Source of the DNA: Amycolatopsis solani
Lineage (GTDB): Bacteria > Actinomycetota > Actinomycetes > Mycobacteriales > Pseudonocardiaceae
Assembly: GCF_033441515.1 (NCBI RefSeq)
Contig: NZ_JAWQJT010000001.1
Span: forward strand, 992,001 to 1,056,000
Length of the DNA stretch: 64,000 nt
Direction: 5' to 3'
Part shown: positions 42,015-50,630 of the stretch, piece after piece
How the letters are laid out: every line of letters begins with the position of its first letter
Position numbering within the stretch: the stretch's first letter is position 1
Position numbers and translations under genes: made by a program
Notes under the pieces: generated by a model
The model's database searches: none
What the model was told of the DNA's origin: nothing
Seen by the model: the letters and a program-made list of their open reading frames with translations, nothing else

Positions 42015-43487
42015 TCAGTAGGCGAAGGCGAGTGTGTCCTCGCCCGGTTTGTCGGAATCCTTCGTTTCCGGGGGCATCACCGCTTCGACGCCGCCGCGGA
42101 TGTACTTGCGCATCAGGTACAGCTCGACCAGGCCCAGCGCGGCGTACACCGTGGTCAGGGCGATCAGCGACGTCCAGACCTCGCCGGTCGTCAGCCTCGA
42201 CACAGCCTGGGCCGTGAACATCCACACCCCGTCGACCCCCGACGGGTTCGGGACGACCACGAACGGCTGACGGCCCATCTCCGTGAAGATCCAGCCCGCG
42301 CTGTTGCCGAGGAACGGCGTCGCGATGCCGCCCAGGACCAGCAGCGGGAACCAGCGGGCGGTGGGGATCCGGTCCTCCCGGGTCAGCCACAGGGCCAGGA
42401 GCCCGATGCCCGCCGAGACCGCGCCGAAGCCGATCATCATGCGGAAGCCCCAGTACGTCACCGGCAGGTTCGGCACGTAGTCGATCGGCTTGCCCGCGAG
42501 CGATCCCAGCGAGGGGTCGTCCGGGTAGTTCGTGCCGTACTTCGCCTGGTACTCCGTGATCAGGTCCTCGACGCCCTTGACCTCGGTCTTGAAGTCGTTG
42601 TGCGCCAGGAACGACAGCAGCGCCGGCACGTTGAACGTCTTGACGTCCTCGCAGTTCGACCCGGCCACGTCACCGATCGCGATGATCGAGAAGCTCGCCG
42701 GCTTCTCCGTGTGGCACAGCGCCTCCGCCGACGCCATCTTCATCGGCTGCTGCTCGAACATCAGCTTGCCCTGCGCGTCACCGGTGATCGCGAGGACCGC
42801 GAACGCCGCGATGCCGACCCAGCCGCCGAGCCGCAGCGAGGAGCGCCAGACGTCCTGGTTCGAGCGGCGCCGCCACAGGTGCCAGCCCGCGACGCCGACG
42901 AGGAACGCCGCCGCCACCGAGAACGCGCCGGCCAGGGTGTGCGGGATCGCGGCCAGCGCCGTGTTGTTCGTCAGCACCGCCCAGATCGAGTTCATCGTCG
43001 GCTTGCCGTTCTCGAACGTCACACCGACCGGGTGCTGCATCCACGAGTTCGCGGCCAGGATGAAGTACGCCGAGGCCATCGTGGCCAGCGAGAACGCCCA
43101 CGCGCACGCCAGGTGCACCTTCTTCGGCAGCCGGTCCCAGCCGAAGATCCACAGGCCGAGGAACGTCGACTCGACGAAGAACGCGACGAGGCCTTCCATC
43201 GCGAGCGGCGCGCCGAAGACGTCGCCGACGAAGCGCGAGTACGCGCTCCAGTTCATCCCGAACTGGAACTCCTGCACGATGCCGGTCACGACGCCCATCG
43301 CGAAGTTGACCAGCAGCAGCTTGCCCCAGAACTTCGTCATCTTCAGGTGCCGCGGATCGCCGGTGCGGACCCACTGGGTCTGCATCGCCGCGACCAGGAT
43401 CGACAGCCCGATGGTCAGCGGGACCATCAGGAAGTGGTAGACGGTGGTGATGCCGAACTGCCACCGCGCTAGCTCAAGGACCTCCAC
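42015..43487 (-). CDS. cydA: Cytochrome bd oxidase subunit I
   Basis: The heme- and quinol-bearing subunit of the high-affinity terminal oxidase, 490 residues. Heme b595 ligand region ITTVYHFLMVPLTIGLS holds the N-terminal histidine; NSWMQHPVG and IPHTLAGAFSVAA follow with the heme b558 histidine; the Q-loop is the short type; GWIFTEMGRQPF is the conserved C-terminal motif, with Phe where many have Trp. About nine membrane segments. GTG 43487 lies seven bases after a CACGCT box. It heads the cydA-cydB-cydDC operon; no Rex-type operator was seen upstream. Confidence 0.96.
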   Translation of the reverse strand: MEVLELARWQFGITTVYHFLMVPLTIGLSILVAAMQTQWVRTGDPRHLKMTKFWGKLLLVNFAMGVVTGIVQEFQFGMNWSAYSRFVGDVFGAPLAMEGLVAFFVESTFLGLWIFGWDRLPKKVHLACAWAFSLATMASAYFILAANSWMQHPVGVTFENGKPTMNSIWAVLTNNTALAAIPHTLAGAFSVAAAFLVGVAGWHLWRRRSNQDVWRSSLRLGGWVGIAAFAVLAITGDAQGKLMFEQQPMKMASAEALCHTEKPASFSIIAIGDVAGSNCEDVKTFNVPALLSFLAHNDFKTEVKGVEDLITEYQAKYGTNYPDDPSLGSLAGKPIDYVPNLPVTYWGFRMMIGFGAVSAGIGLLALWLTREDRIPTARWFPLLVLGGIATPFLGNSAGWIFTEMGRQPFVVVPNPSGVDGVWMFTAQAVSRLTTGEVWTSLIALTTVYAALGLVELYLMRKYIRGGVEAVMPPETKDSDKPGEDTLAFAY

Positions 43488-43525
43488 GTGGTCCAGCGTG
43501 CTCCGGCGCGGGGGCGCCAGCTAGA

Positions 43526-44518
43526 TCACTCGGTCCCGTCCACCCCGGGACCAACGTCCTTCACCTGGTCGAGTGCCTGCCGCGCCTCTTCGGCGACGCC
43601 GCGCCGCGGCCCGGCGTCCCCCAGCTCCAGGACGTGCCGCAACGCCAGCTCGTACGCGGCGTCGAACGCCTTGTCCGCCGCCACCGGGAGGTCCGGGCGG
43701 ACGCCGGTGCCTTCCCAGTTCTCCCCCGTCTCCGGGTGGAACGAGCGCGCGATCGACACCGTCACGTCGAGGTAGGTGTCCACTTTGTACTGCTCACGCG
43801 GGTGCGCACCGCCGCGGGTGGCCTCGCCGACCGTCTTCGCCCGGCCCTGCTGCTGGAGCGAGAACGCCAGGTCCTCGCCGCCGGAGAACGTGCGCGGGCC
43901 GGTCAGCACCCAGACCGGCTTCGTGCCGCCGAACCGCGGGCCCGGCACGTACGGCAGCGTCCACATCTGCGTCGTCTTGTCGCCTTCGCGCTCGTAGATG
44001 TCGAGGTAGTGCACCTGCTCGTCGACCAGGTAGGTCTGGAGGAGCGCGCTGGTGCCCGGGCTGCCACCGCGGTTGCGGCGCACGTCCAGCAGCAGCGCGT
44101 CGGCGGGCGCGAGCAGCGTCATCGCGGCCGAGATCGCGGGACCGGCCAGCTCCGGCGGGTACAGCATCGTCGTGTCGAGGTAGCCGACGTTGCCGGCCAG
44201 CCGCCGGACCGCCGCGACGCCGAAGCCCTCGAGCTCGGCCTCGATCCGGAAGCCGTCGGAGTTCACCGCCGCGTCGCCGTCGTCGGCGACCGGGTCGGTG
44301 TGGTGGCGCAGGCGCAGGTGCGGATCGCCGTTGACCGACTGCAGGTCGGCTGTGACGAGCGTCGCGAACTCGGCGTCGTCGACGTCCGCGTACGCACCGT
44401 CATCGAGACGACTGCGGAGCGCGTCCGCCAGCTTCGCGGCGACGGCGGGGAAGACGTAGTGCGCTTCCAGCCGTCGGATGACCTCGTTGACCTGCGCGGC
44501 ACGCGCTTCCGACCCCAT
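43526..44518 (-). CDS. S41-family (tail-specific protease-like) peptidase
   Basis: A 330-residue peptidase with the N-terminal S41 helical domain (VNEVIRRLEAHYVFPAVAAK) and the core with LLLDVRRNRGGSPGTSA and the nucleophile serine in GPRTFSGGEDLAFSLQ; the lysine position is less sure (GRAKTVGEATRGG). No PDZ domain and no signal peptide, so it is probably cytoplasmic, unlike Ctp proteases. ATG 44518 lies seven bases after TAGGTT (leaderless). It is 38 bp upstream of cydA on the same strand and may be read into it. Confidence 0.87.
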   Translation of the reverse strand: MGSEARAAQVNEVIRRLEAHYVFPAVAAKLADALRSRLDDGAYADVDDAEFATLVTADLQSVNGDPHLRLRHHTDPVADDGDAAVNSDGFRIEAELEGFGVAAVRRLAGNVGYLDTTMLYPPELAGPAISAAMTLLAPADALLLDVRRNRGGSPGTSALLQTYLVDEQVHYLDIYEREGDKTTQMWTLPYVPGPRFGGTKPVWVLTGPRTFSGGEDLAFSLQQQGRAKTVGEATRGGAHPREQYKVDTYLDVTVSIARSFHPETGENWEGTGVRPDLPVAADKAFDAAYELALRHVLELGDAGPRRGVAEEARQALDQVKDVGPGVDGTE

Positions 44519-44636
44519 GTGCGCCAACCTACCGCAGCCCACAAACGAAAATTCGGCACGCCGAAAAAAATTGTGCGCCCACACTGCATGACAAATTCAT
44601 GACCACCGATCGGCCGATTTCGCGTTCGCCATCAGC

Positions 44637-44666
44637 TTGCGGCTGTCTAAACCTCCCCTTTATCGT
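44637..44666 (+). promoter_or_regulatory. Promoter of the GDT1-type gene
   Basis: TTGCGG (44637-44642), 18-base spacer, TATCGT (44661-44666). The mRNA would begin near 44673, directly ahead of the AAAGGGG that serves as the ribosome site. The AT-rich stretch 44541-44600 upstream has a TTCGGC/GCCGAA mini-hairpin flanked by A-runs. Confidence 0.45.
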
Positions 44667-44692
44667 TGCAGTGAAAGGGGCGAAGAAATCAC

Positions 44693-45292
44693 ATGACTTC
44701 CGCGATGGTGGCGCTGATCAGCGCGTTCGGCCTGGTCCTCGCCGTGGAGCTGCCGGACAAGACGCTGGTCGCCACCCTGGTGCTGACCACCCGTTTCCGC
44801 GGCGGCCCGGTATTCGCCGGTGTCTGCGCCGCGTTCGCCGTGCAATGCGTCATCGCGGTCGCGTTCGGCAGCGTCCTGACGCTGTTGCCGGATCTCGTCC
44901 TTTCCCTCGTCGTCGCCGCGATGTTCGGCCTCGGTTCTTTCATGCTCCTGCGCGAAGGATTCAGCGAAGCGGACGAAGCCGGCGAAGACGCTTCGCGCGT
45001 CGGCCCGGCGCCGGCGACCTTCCTGCGCTCCGCGATGACGTCGTTCGGCGTGCTGTTCGCCGCCGAGTGGGGTGACGCCTCCCAGCTCGCCACGGCCAGC
45101 CTCGCCGCCCGGATCGGCAACCCGATCGCCGTCGGCGTCGGCGCGTTCGCCGCGCTCGTCATCGTCGCCGGGCTCGCCGTGTTCATCGGCGGGAAGATCC
45201 GCAGCCGCATCAAGCCGAAGCTGATCCAGCGCTGCGCCGGGTTCGTCTTCGCCGGGTTCGCCGCGTTCGCCCTGCTCCAGCTGGCCTTCTGA
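44693..45292 (+). CDS. GDT1/TMEM165-type cation transporter
   Basis: A 199-residue membrane protein with six segments in two inverted halves. Each half carries the family motif: AVELPDKTLVATLVL near 18 and AAEWGDASQLATASL near 122 (E-x-G/P-D-K/A-T/S). Family members move Mn or Ca out of the cytoplasm. ATG 44693 follows AAAGGGG by 12 bases, a loose fit. No Mn-riboswitch was seen upstream. It is followed by an unrelated DUF998 gene. Confidence 0.9.
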   Translation: MTSAMVALISAFGLVLAVELPDKTLVATLVLTTRFRGGPVFAGVCAAFAVQCVIAVAFGSVLTLLPDLVLSLVVAAMFGLGSFMLLREGFSEADEAGEDASRVGPAPATFLRSAMTSFGVLFAAEWGDASQLATASLAARIGNPIAVGVGAFAALVIVAGLAVFIGGKIRSRIKPKLIQRCAGFVFAGFAAFALLQLAF

Positions 45293-45348
45293 CCGCTGCC
45301 TCACAGGTTCACCCGGTAACCTTTCGGAAACGGAAGGGTGGAAGCCAG

Positions 45349-45996
45349 GTGAACGAGCCATTGCGCGCGGTCTCGCCGGTGCACGGCCGGCTCGCGCTCA
45401 GCGGCATCGGTCTCGCCGTGGCCATCTCGATCGGCCTGCACCTGCGCCTGTCCGGCCAGGTCAGCCCGGTCTGGCAAACCCTGTCGGAGTACGTCTACGG
45501 CAAGCTGGGCTCGGCGTCGGCCGCGCCGCTGTTCAGCGTGATGTGCCTGGCCCTGTCGCTCGGCTCGGTCGCCCTGCTCGCCGGCATCGCGAAGGCGCAC
45601 CGGCCGGGCACCACGGCCGTCTGCGTGCTGCTCGGCGTCTGGTCGGCCGGGCTGCTCGTCTGCGGGCTCGTCCCCGTCGACCCCGACGGGCAGGCGCGCT
45701 CACTGGCCGGGCAGGTCCACAACCTCGCCGCGCTCACGGCGTTCGTCGCCCTGCCCGCGGCCGCGTTCGTGCTGACGAAGAAGGGCCGCGAGCGCTGCCC
45801 GTGGGAGCCGCGCCGGACGACGATCCGGCGCCTGGCCACCGCGAGCTTCGCCAGCGTCGGCGTGGTGCTCGGCGGGTTCGTCCTCACGCTCTTGCTCGGC
45901 CCGGCGAACCAGGAGGTCACGCTGGGCCTGTTCGAGCGGCTGCTGTTCACGGTCGACGTGACGCTGCTGCTGACGATGGTCCGGCCGCTGCGCTAA
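45349..45996 (+). CDS. DUF998 membrane protein
   Basis: A 215-residue protein with six hydrophobic segments; VSPVWQTLSEYVYGKLG, near residue 38, and CGLVPVDPDGQARSLAGQVH (loop with Asp and His) are typical of DUF998. The role is unknown. GTG 45349 has GGAAG four bases upstream. Its stop overlaps that of the convergent IclR gene by four bases. Confidence 0.85.
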   Translation: MNEPLRAVSPVHGRLALSGIGLAVAISIGLHLRLSGQVSPVWQTLSEYVYGKLGSASAAPLFSVMCLALSLGSVALLAGIAKAHRPGTTAVCVLLGVWSAGLLVCGLVPVDPDGQARSLAGQVHNLAALTAFVALPAAAFVLTKKGRERCPWEPRRTTIRRLATASFASVGVVLGGFVLTLLLGPANQEVTLGLFERLLFTVDVTLLLTMVRPLR

Positions 45997-46628
45997 GCCT
46001 TGAGGATGTCCGCCAGCCGCACGGCGGCCGCGACGACCTGAGGACCCACTTCGGCGGCCTTCAACGGCTCCATCGAGACGACACCGACGCTCGCCTTCAG
46101 CCCGGGCACCCCGCGGACCGGCGCCGCGACCCCGGACGCGCCCGCTTCGAGCTCGCCCGCCGACGTCACCCAGCCGTCGCCGCCGGGCCGCAGCGACATC
46201 GCCTTGCCCGCCGCGCCGGCGGTCAGCGAGTGCCTGCTCCCGACGCGGTAGGCGACGTGGAAACTCGTCCACGACGGCTCGACGACGGCCACCGCAAGCG
46301 CTTGCTCCCCCTGCGCGACCGACAGGTGCGCGGTCGCGCCGACCTTCTCGGCCAGCTCGCGCAGCACCGGGCCGGCCGCGTCCCGCAGCTGCGGGAGCAC
46401 CTGCCCGGCCAGCCGCAGCAGCCCGACGCCGAGCCGGACCTTGGTGCCGTCGCGCCAGACCAGCCCGCGCTCAGACAGCGGCACGAGCAGCCGGTAGACG
46501 GCCGCGCGGCTGGCCCCGATGGTCACCGCCAGCTCGGAGATGGTCGCCGCGTCGCCACCGGCGTCGGCCACTGCCTGCAGCAGCGCCAGCCCGCGATCGA
46601 GCGTCAGCGACCCCTCCCGGCTGGTCAC
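45993..46628 (-). CDS. IclR-family regulator
   Basis: A 211-residue regulator: N-terminal winged helix (LDRGLALLQAVADAGGDAAT ... GASRAAVYRLLVPLSERGLV) and an effector domain shorter than usual (about 250 is typical overall). GTG 46628 overlaps the TGA of the upstream gene (GTGA). Since that gene diverges from hmgA, this regulator most likely controls homogentisate breakdown; IclR members such as those of aromatic catabolism act in this way. The candidate operator is at 47531-47545. Confidence 0.88.
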   Translation of the reverse strand: MTSREGSLTLDRGLALLQAVADAGGDAATISELAVTIGASRAAVYRLLVPLSERGLVWRDGTKVRLGVGLLRLAGQVLPQLRDAAGPVLRELAEKVGATAHLSVAQGEQALAVAVVEPSWTSFHVAYRVGSRHSLTAGAAGKAMSLRPGGDGWVTSAGELEAGASGVAAPVRGVPGLKASVGVVSMEPLKAAEVGPQVVAAAVRLADILKA

Positions 46629-47500
46629 AGCAAGCCGAGTTCGCCCAGGTCGGCGACCGGCTCCTCGAACGACGCCGCCGCGTAGGACGCGAAGAGCGCC
46701 CGCACGGCCTTCGCGGCCGGCTCGGACAGCGCACGGGCCTCGTCGGCCAGCGCCTGGGCGTCGGTCGACTCCAGCGCCGCCCGGACGTCACCGCCGGCGA
46801 GGCTGCGCGCGGACGCCACGAGCAGGTTGAGGAAGCCGTGGTGCACGAAGCCGGTGTCCGGGTCCGTGTGCCGCACCGCGCGGTGCAGGCTGTTCGTCGC
46901 CTTGAACGACGCACCGCTGGAGCCGGAGACGACGGCGAGGAAGTCCGCGACCTCGTCGACGTTGGGGAAGTTCTCGCCCGCCTTGCCGCCGCAGCGGATC
47001 TTCGGCCAGCTGCCGTGCTCGATCACCTTGCGCACGCCGTCCAGCCAGCCGACGCCGCGCCGCGGCTCGACCACGCGGATGACGTCTTCGGGGACGAACT
47101 CCGAGACGCGCTCGAGCCACACCTCGTCGACGTCCGACGGCGCGGGCATCTCGACCATCCGCAGCGCCAGCAGCTCACTGCGCGACTCGACGATCGAGAT
47201 GGCCTTCGGCACGCCGCCGAGACCGGTGTCGATGATCAGCGACAGCGGCAGCGGCTGCTTCGGCTTGATCTTGATCAGCTCGGTGATCAGCTCCGGCAGC
47301 CGGGAGGCCTGGCAGAGAAAAACCCCCAGGACACCGGCGTGTTCGGACTCCCGGCTCGCGAAGTGCGAGCGCAGAGCTTCGGGCATGGCCGCATCGCCCG
47401 GAGGGAACAGCGCCGAGTCGTCGACGAGCCTCGCGAACAGGGGAGGAATCCCACGGGGGCCGGGGGGCGTGAGTTCCACAGCGCTTGACACGACTGACAC
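46625..47500 (-). CDS. Unknown protein in hmgA-linked operon
   Basis: Not recognised with certainty. About 291 residues, soluble. LPLSLIIDTGLGGVPKAISI and VEPRRGVGWLDGVRKVIEHG, WPKIRCGGKAGENFPNVDEV suggest an alpha/beta fold with a conserved KIRCGG strand, like a TIM-barrel protein, and the RCGG motif recalls enzymes of actinobacterial tyrosine catabolism neighbourhoods. Start GTG 47500 lies six bases after TACGCT; ATG 47518 and GTG 47491 are alternatives. It is coupled to the IclR gene and diverges from hmgA with a shared 64-bp control region, so a role beside homogentisate oxidation is likely. Confidence 0.7.
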   Translation of the reverse strand: MSVVSSAVELTPPGPRGIPPLFARLVDDSALFPPGDAAMPEALRSHFASRESEHAGVLGVFLCQASRLPELITELIKIKPKQPLPLSLIIDTGLGGVPKAISIVESRSELLALRMVEMPAPSDVDEVWLERVSEFVPEDVIRVVEPRRGVGWLDGVRKVIEHGSWPKIRCGGKAGENFPNVDEVADFLAVVSGSSGASFKATNSLHRAVRHTDPDTGFVHHGFLNLLVASARSLAGGDVRAALESTDAQALADEARALSEPAAKAVRALFASYAAASFEEPVADLGELGLL

Positions 47501-47530
47501 GCTAGTAGCGTACGACATCAGGACAAAATC

Positions 47531-47545
47531 GTCCGCACAGCGGAC
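47531..47545. promoter_or_regulatory. Palindromic operator candidate between the unknown gene and hmgA
   Basis: GTCCGC-ACA-GCGGAC is a perfect 15-bp palindrome in the divergent control region, 20 bases before the hmgA start. Size and place suit an IclR-type repressor site. Confidence 0.55.
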
Positions 47546-47564
47546 ACGTCTGGAGGGCACGGCG

Positions 47565-48737
47565 ATGCCTTACTACCGGCAAGTAGGCGAGATCCCGCAC
47601 AAGCGGCACACCGCGTTCCGCAAGCCGGACGGCGGCCTCTACGCCGAGGAGCTGATGGGCGTCGAGGGCTTCTCCGCCGACTCCGCGCTGCTCTACCACC
47701 GCGGCCTGCCGACGGCGATCGTCGACGCCGTCACGGTCGAAGAGGACCGCGGCTCGCTGACGCCGAACCTGCCGCTCAAGCCGCGGGCCTACCGGACGCA
47801 GGACCTCAAGTTCGGCGGCGAGGCCGACGCGGTGACCGACCGGCGCCGGCTGTTCGGCAACAACGACGTCACCATCGGCTTCGTCACCGCGACCGCGCCC
47901 AGCCCGCTGTACCGCAACGCGGCCGGCGACGAGCTCTTCTACGTCCACGGCGGCTCCGCGACCGTCGAGACGATCTACGGCAGCATCGACGTCGGCGACG
48001 GCGACTACCTCGTGATCCCGACGTCGTGCACCTACCGCGTCGTGCCGCACGGCGAGGTCAACCTCTTCACGCTGGAAGCGCGCGGCCACATCGGGCCGCC
48101 GAAGCGGTACCTGTCGGCGAAGGGCCAGTTCCTGGAGCACTCGCCGTACTGCGAGCGCGACATCCGCGGGCCGTCGTCGCCGCTGGTGGTCGACGGTGAG
48201 GACGTCGAGGTGCTCGTGCGGCACCGCGCGGGCCTCACGCGCTACACCTACGCGACGCACCCGTTCGACGTCGTCGGCTGGGACGGCTGCCTCTACCCGT
48301 GGGCGTTCAACATCGACGACTTCGAGCCGATCACCGGCCGCGTGCACCAGCCGCCGCCCGTGCACCAGACGTTCGAGGGCCCGAACTTCGTCGTCTGCTC
48401 CTTCTGCCCGCGGAAGGTCGACTACCACGCGGACTCGATCCCGGTGCCGTACAACCACGCGAACGTCGACTCCGACGAGCTGATGTTCTATGTGCGCGGC
48501 AACTACGAGGCCCGCAAGGGCTCGGGCATCGGCGTCGGCTCGCTGTCGCTGCACCCGTCCGGCTTCACGCACGGCCCGCAGCCGGGCGCGGCGGAGGCGT
48601 CGATCGGCGCGGAGTTCTTCGACGAGACCGCGGTCATGGTCGACACGTTCGCGCCGCTGGAGCTCGGCGAAGCCGCCGACGCGTCCGAAGACCCGGGTTA
48701 CGCGTGGACGTGGTCGCGCCGCGGTCCTAAGCAATAG
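47565..48737 (+). CDS. hmgA: Homogentisate 1,2-dioxygenase
   Basis: Ring-cleaving Fe(II) dioxygenase of tyrosine/phenylalanine breakdown, giving maleylacetoacetate. 390 residues. Visible motifs: MPYYRQVGEIPHKRHTAFRK at the N-terminus, GDELFYVHGG in the N-terminal cupin, and the C-terminal metal region NHANVDSDELMFYVRG and LHPSGFTHGPQPG with the histidine/glutamate ligands. ATG 47565 has GGAGGG upstream. The next enzymes of the route (isomerase, hydrolase) are not next to it. Likely controlled by the IclR regulator encoded on the opposite strand. Confidence 0.93.
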   Translation: MPYYRQVGEIPHKRHTAFRKPDGGLYAEELMGVEGFSADSALLYHRGLPTAIVDAVTVEEDRGSLTPNLPLKPRAYRTQDLKFGGEADAVTDRRRLFGNNDVTIGFVTATAPSPLYRNAAGDELFYVHGGSATVETIYGSIDVGDGDYLVIPTSCTYRVVPHGEVNLFTLEARGHIGPPKRYLSAKGQFLEHSPYCERDIRGPSSPLVVDGEDVEVLVRHRAGLTRYTYATHPFDVVGWDGCLYPWAFNIDDFEPITGRVHQPPPVHQTFEGPNFVVCSFCPRKVDYHADSIPVPYNHANVDSDELMFYVRGNYEARKGSGIGVGSLSLHPSGFTHGPQPGAAEASIGAEFFDETAVMVDTFAPLELGEAADASEDPGYAWTWSRRGPKQ

Positions 48738-48755
48738 TCAAAATACCGTCCCTTT

Positions 48756-48799
48756 CCCGTTCCGCTACCGGATAATGGCCTTTCCGGTCGCGGAACGGG
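48756..48799 (+). promoter_or_regulatory. Long hairpin ending at the ribosome site of the VWA gene
   Basis: Arms CCCGTTCCGC (48756-48765) and GCGGAACGGG (48790-48799), with an inner pair ACCGG/CCGGT (48767-48771 and 48784-48788) and a 12-base loop. The 3' arm runs into GGGGAGGA, the Shine-Dalgarno of the gene starting at 48809. In RNA it could hide the ribosome site; in DNA it could be an operator. Confidence 0.5.
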
Positions 48800-48808
48800 G
48801 AGGATTCG

Positions 48809-50617
48809 ATGATCAATTCCCAACCAGCACGGCGGAAGAGAAAAATCCTCCCCTTCCTGGCCGCGATCGTGGTCGCCGCCGGGCTGATCATCGGGATCCG
48901 GGCCTGGACCAGCGACTCGGGCGACGAGGCCGACGCGCCGAAATGCACGGGCGCGGACGCCGTCGCACTCAACGTCGCTTCCTCACCGGAAAAGGTCGGA
49001 ATCGTCCAAGAAGCCGCCAAGGCCTACTCCGGACGGTCCGTCGCCGGGCACTGCGTCGACGTCGTCGTGAAATCGAAGTCGTCGGGCATCGCGATGCAGG
49101 CGCTGGCGAACGGCTGGAACGAGGCCACCGACGGGCCGCGCCCGGACGTCTGGACGCCGGCCGCGAGCGGCTGGGTCAACCTGCTGCGCGTCAACGCGAA
49201 GGGCGACTCGGCGTCGATCGTGCCGGACGGCGACCCGCCGTCGATCGCGAACTCGCCGCTGACCGTCGCCATGCCGAAGCCGATGGCCGAGGCGCTGGGC
49301 TGGCCGGCCAAGCCGATCGGCTGGAAGGACCTCGCCACGCTCGCGACCGACCCGGCGGGCTGGGCGAAGTACGGCCACCCCGAGTGGGGCAAGTTCCGGC
49401 TCGGCAAGACGAACCCGAACATCTCGACCGCGGGGCTGAACGCCACCATCGGCGCGTACTACGCGGCCACCGGGACGTCGTCCGACCTCACCGCGGCCGC
49501 GCTCGAGAAGCCCGAGGCGAAGCAGTTCGTCACGAACATCGAGCAGGCGATCGTGCACTACGGCGACAACACGCTCACCTTCCTGACGAACCTGCAGAAG
49601 GCCGACGACCGCGGCGCGGCGCTGTCCTACATCTCGGCGGTGACCGTCGAGGAGAGCTCGCTCATCGGCTACAACCAGGGCAACCCCACGAACGACCCGG
49701 CGAAGGTCGGCCAGCACGCGCCGCCGAAGGTGCCGCTCGTCGCGATCTACCCGGCCGACGGCACGCTCAACTCCGACCACCCGTTCGTCACGCTGAACTG
49801 GGCCGACCCGACGCGCAAGCAGATCGCCGCCGACTTCGTCGGCTACCTGCGCGGCCAGGAGACGCAGCAGCGGTTCGCCGCGCTCGGCTTCCGGTCGTTC
49901 GAAGGCAAGCCCGGCCCGCAGGCGACCACCGCCAACGGTGTCCAGCCCGACGCGAAGATCAACTTCATCCGGCCGCCGTCGCCGACCGTGCTTTCGAAGC
50001 TGCTGACGACGTGGACCGAGCTGCGCAAGAAGGCGAACGTGCTGCTGGTCGTGGACGTCTCCGGCTCGATGGGCGACGAGGTCAAGGGCACCGGCAAGAG
50101 CAAGATCGACCTGGCCAAGCAGGCCGCGATCGACGCGCTCGGCCAGTTCGTGCCACGCGACCAGGTGGGCCTCTGGCAGTTCTCCACCCACCTCGACGGC
50201 GACAAGGACTACCAGGAACTCGTCCCGGTGCAGGCGCTCGGGACCGCGGGCAAGGAGACGCTGGCGTCGCGGCTGAGCGGGCTGACCCCGCAGGCGGGCA
50301 CCGGGCTCTACGACTCCTCGCAGGCCGCGTACGAGTACATGAAGGCGCACCTCGACCCGTCGGCGATCAATGCCGTCGTGGTGCTGACCGACGGCCGCAA
50401 CGAGGATTCCGGCGGCGTCGACCTCGAGCACCTGCTGCCGCAGCTGCGTCCGGAGGGCAACGCGGAGACGGTCCGGCTGTTCACCATCGCCTACGGCTCG
50501 GACGCCGACCAGAACGTGCTGAAGCAGATCGCGGAAGCGACCGAAGGATCGGAGTACGACTCGTCCAAACCGGACTCGATCAACCAGGTCTTCACCTCCG
50601 TGATCTCGAATTTCTGA
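48809..50617 (+). CDS. Exported substrate-binding-like plus VWA-domain protein
   Basis: A 602-residue protein held by an N-terminal membrane segment (ILPFLAAIVVAAGLIIGIRA). Residues about 45-390 form a type II periplasmic-binding-like domain (NVASSPEKVGIVQEAAKAYS ... RPDVWTPAASGWVNLL); 400-600 form a von Willebrand A domain with a complete MIDAS: VVDVSGSMGD, a threonine in AGTGLYDSS and aspartate in VVLTDGRNED. Such fusions occur in actinobacteria and some link to metal insertion or surface adhesion, but no function is proved. ATG 48809 has GGGGAGG. The downstream coiled-coil protein gene is 13 bp away and likely co-translated. Confidence 0.85.
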   Translation: MINSQPARRKRKILPFLAAIVVAAGLIIGIRAWTSDSGDEADAPKCTGADAVALNVASSPEKVGIVQEAAKAYSGRSVAGHCVDVVVKSKSSGIAMQALANGWNEATDGPRPDVWTPAASGWVNLLRVNAKGDSASIVPDGDPPSIANSPLTVAMPKPMAEALGWPAKPIGWKDLATLATDPAGWAKYGHPEWGKFRLGKTNPNISTAGLNATIGAYYAATGTSSDLTAAALEKPEAKQFVTNIEQAIVHYGDNTLTFLTNLQKADDRGAALSYISAVTVEESSLIGYNQGNPTNDPAKVGQHAPPKVPLVAIYPADGTLNSDHPFVTLNWADPTRKQIAADFVGYLRGQETQQRFAALGFRSFEGKPGPQATTANGVQPDAKINFIRPPSPTVLSKLLTTWTELRKKANVLLVVDVSGSMGDEVKGTGKSKIDLAKQAAIDALGQFVPRDQVGLWQFSTHLDGDKDYQELVPVQALGTAGKETLASRLSGLTPQAGTGLYDSSQAAYEYMKAHLDPSAINAVVVLTDGRNEDSGGVDLEHLLPQLRPEGNAETVRLFTIAYGSDADQNVLKQIAEATEGSEYDSSKPDSINQVFTSVISNF

Positions 50618-50630
50618 GATCCTGGCGGCC

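Noticed and set aside
43488..43525. Rex operator upstream of cydA
   Set aside because: No TTGTGA-N6-TCACAA-type sequence in the short upstream gap.
44585..44692. Manganese riboswitch ahead of the GDT1-type gene
   Set aside because: The CCCCTTT/AAAGGGG pairing lies mostly upstream of the predicted mRNA start, and no yybP-ykoY core was found.
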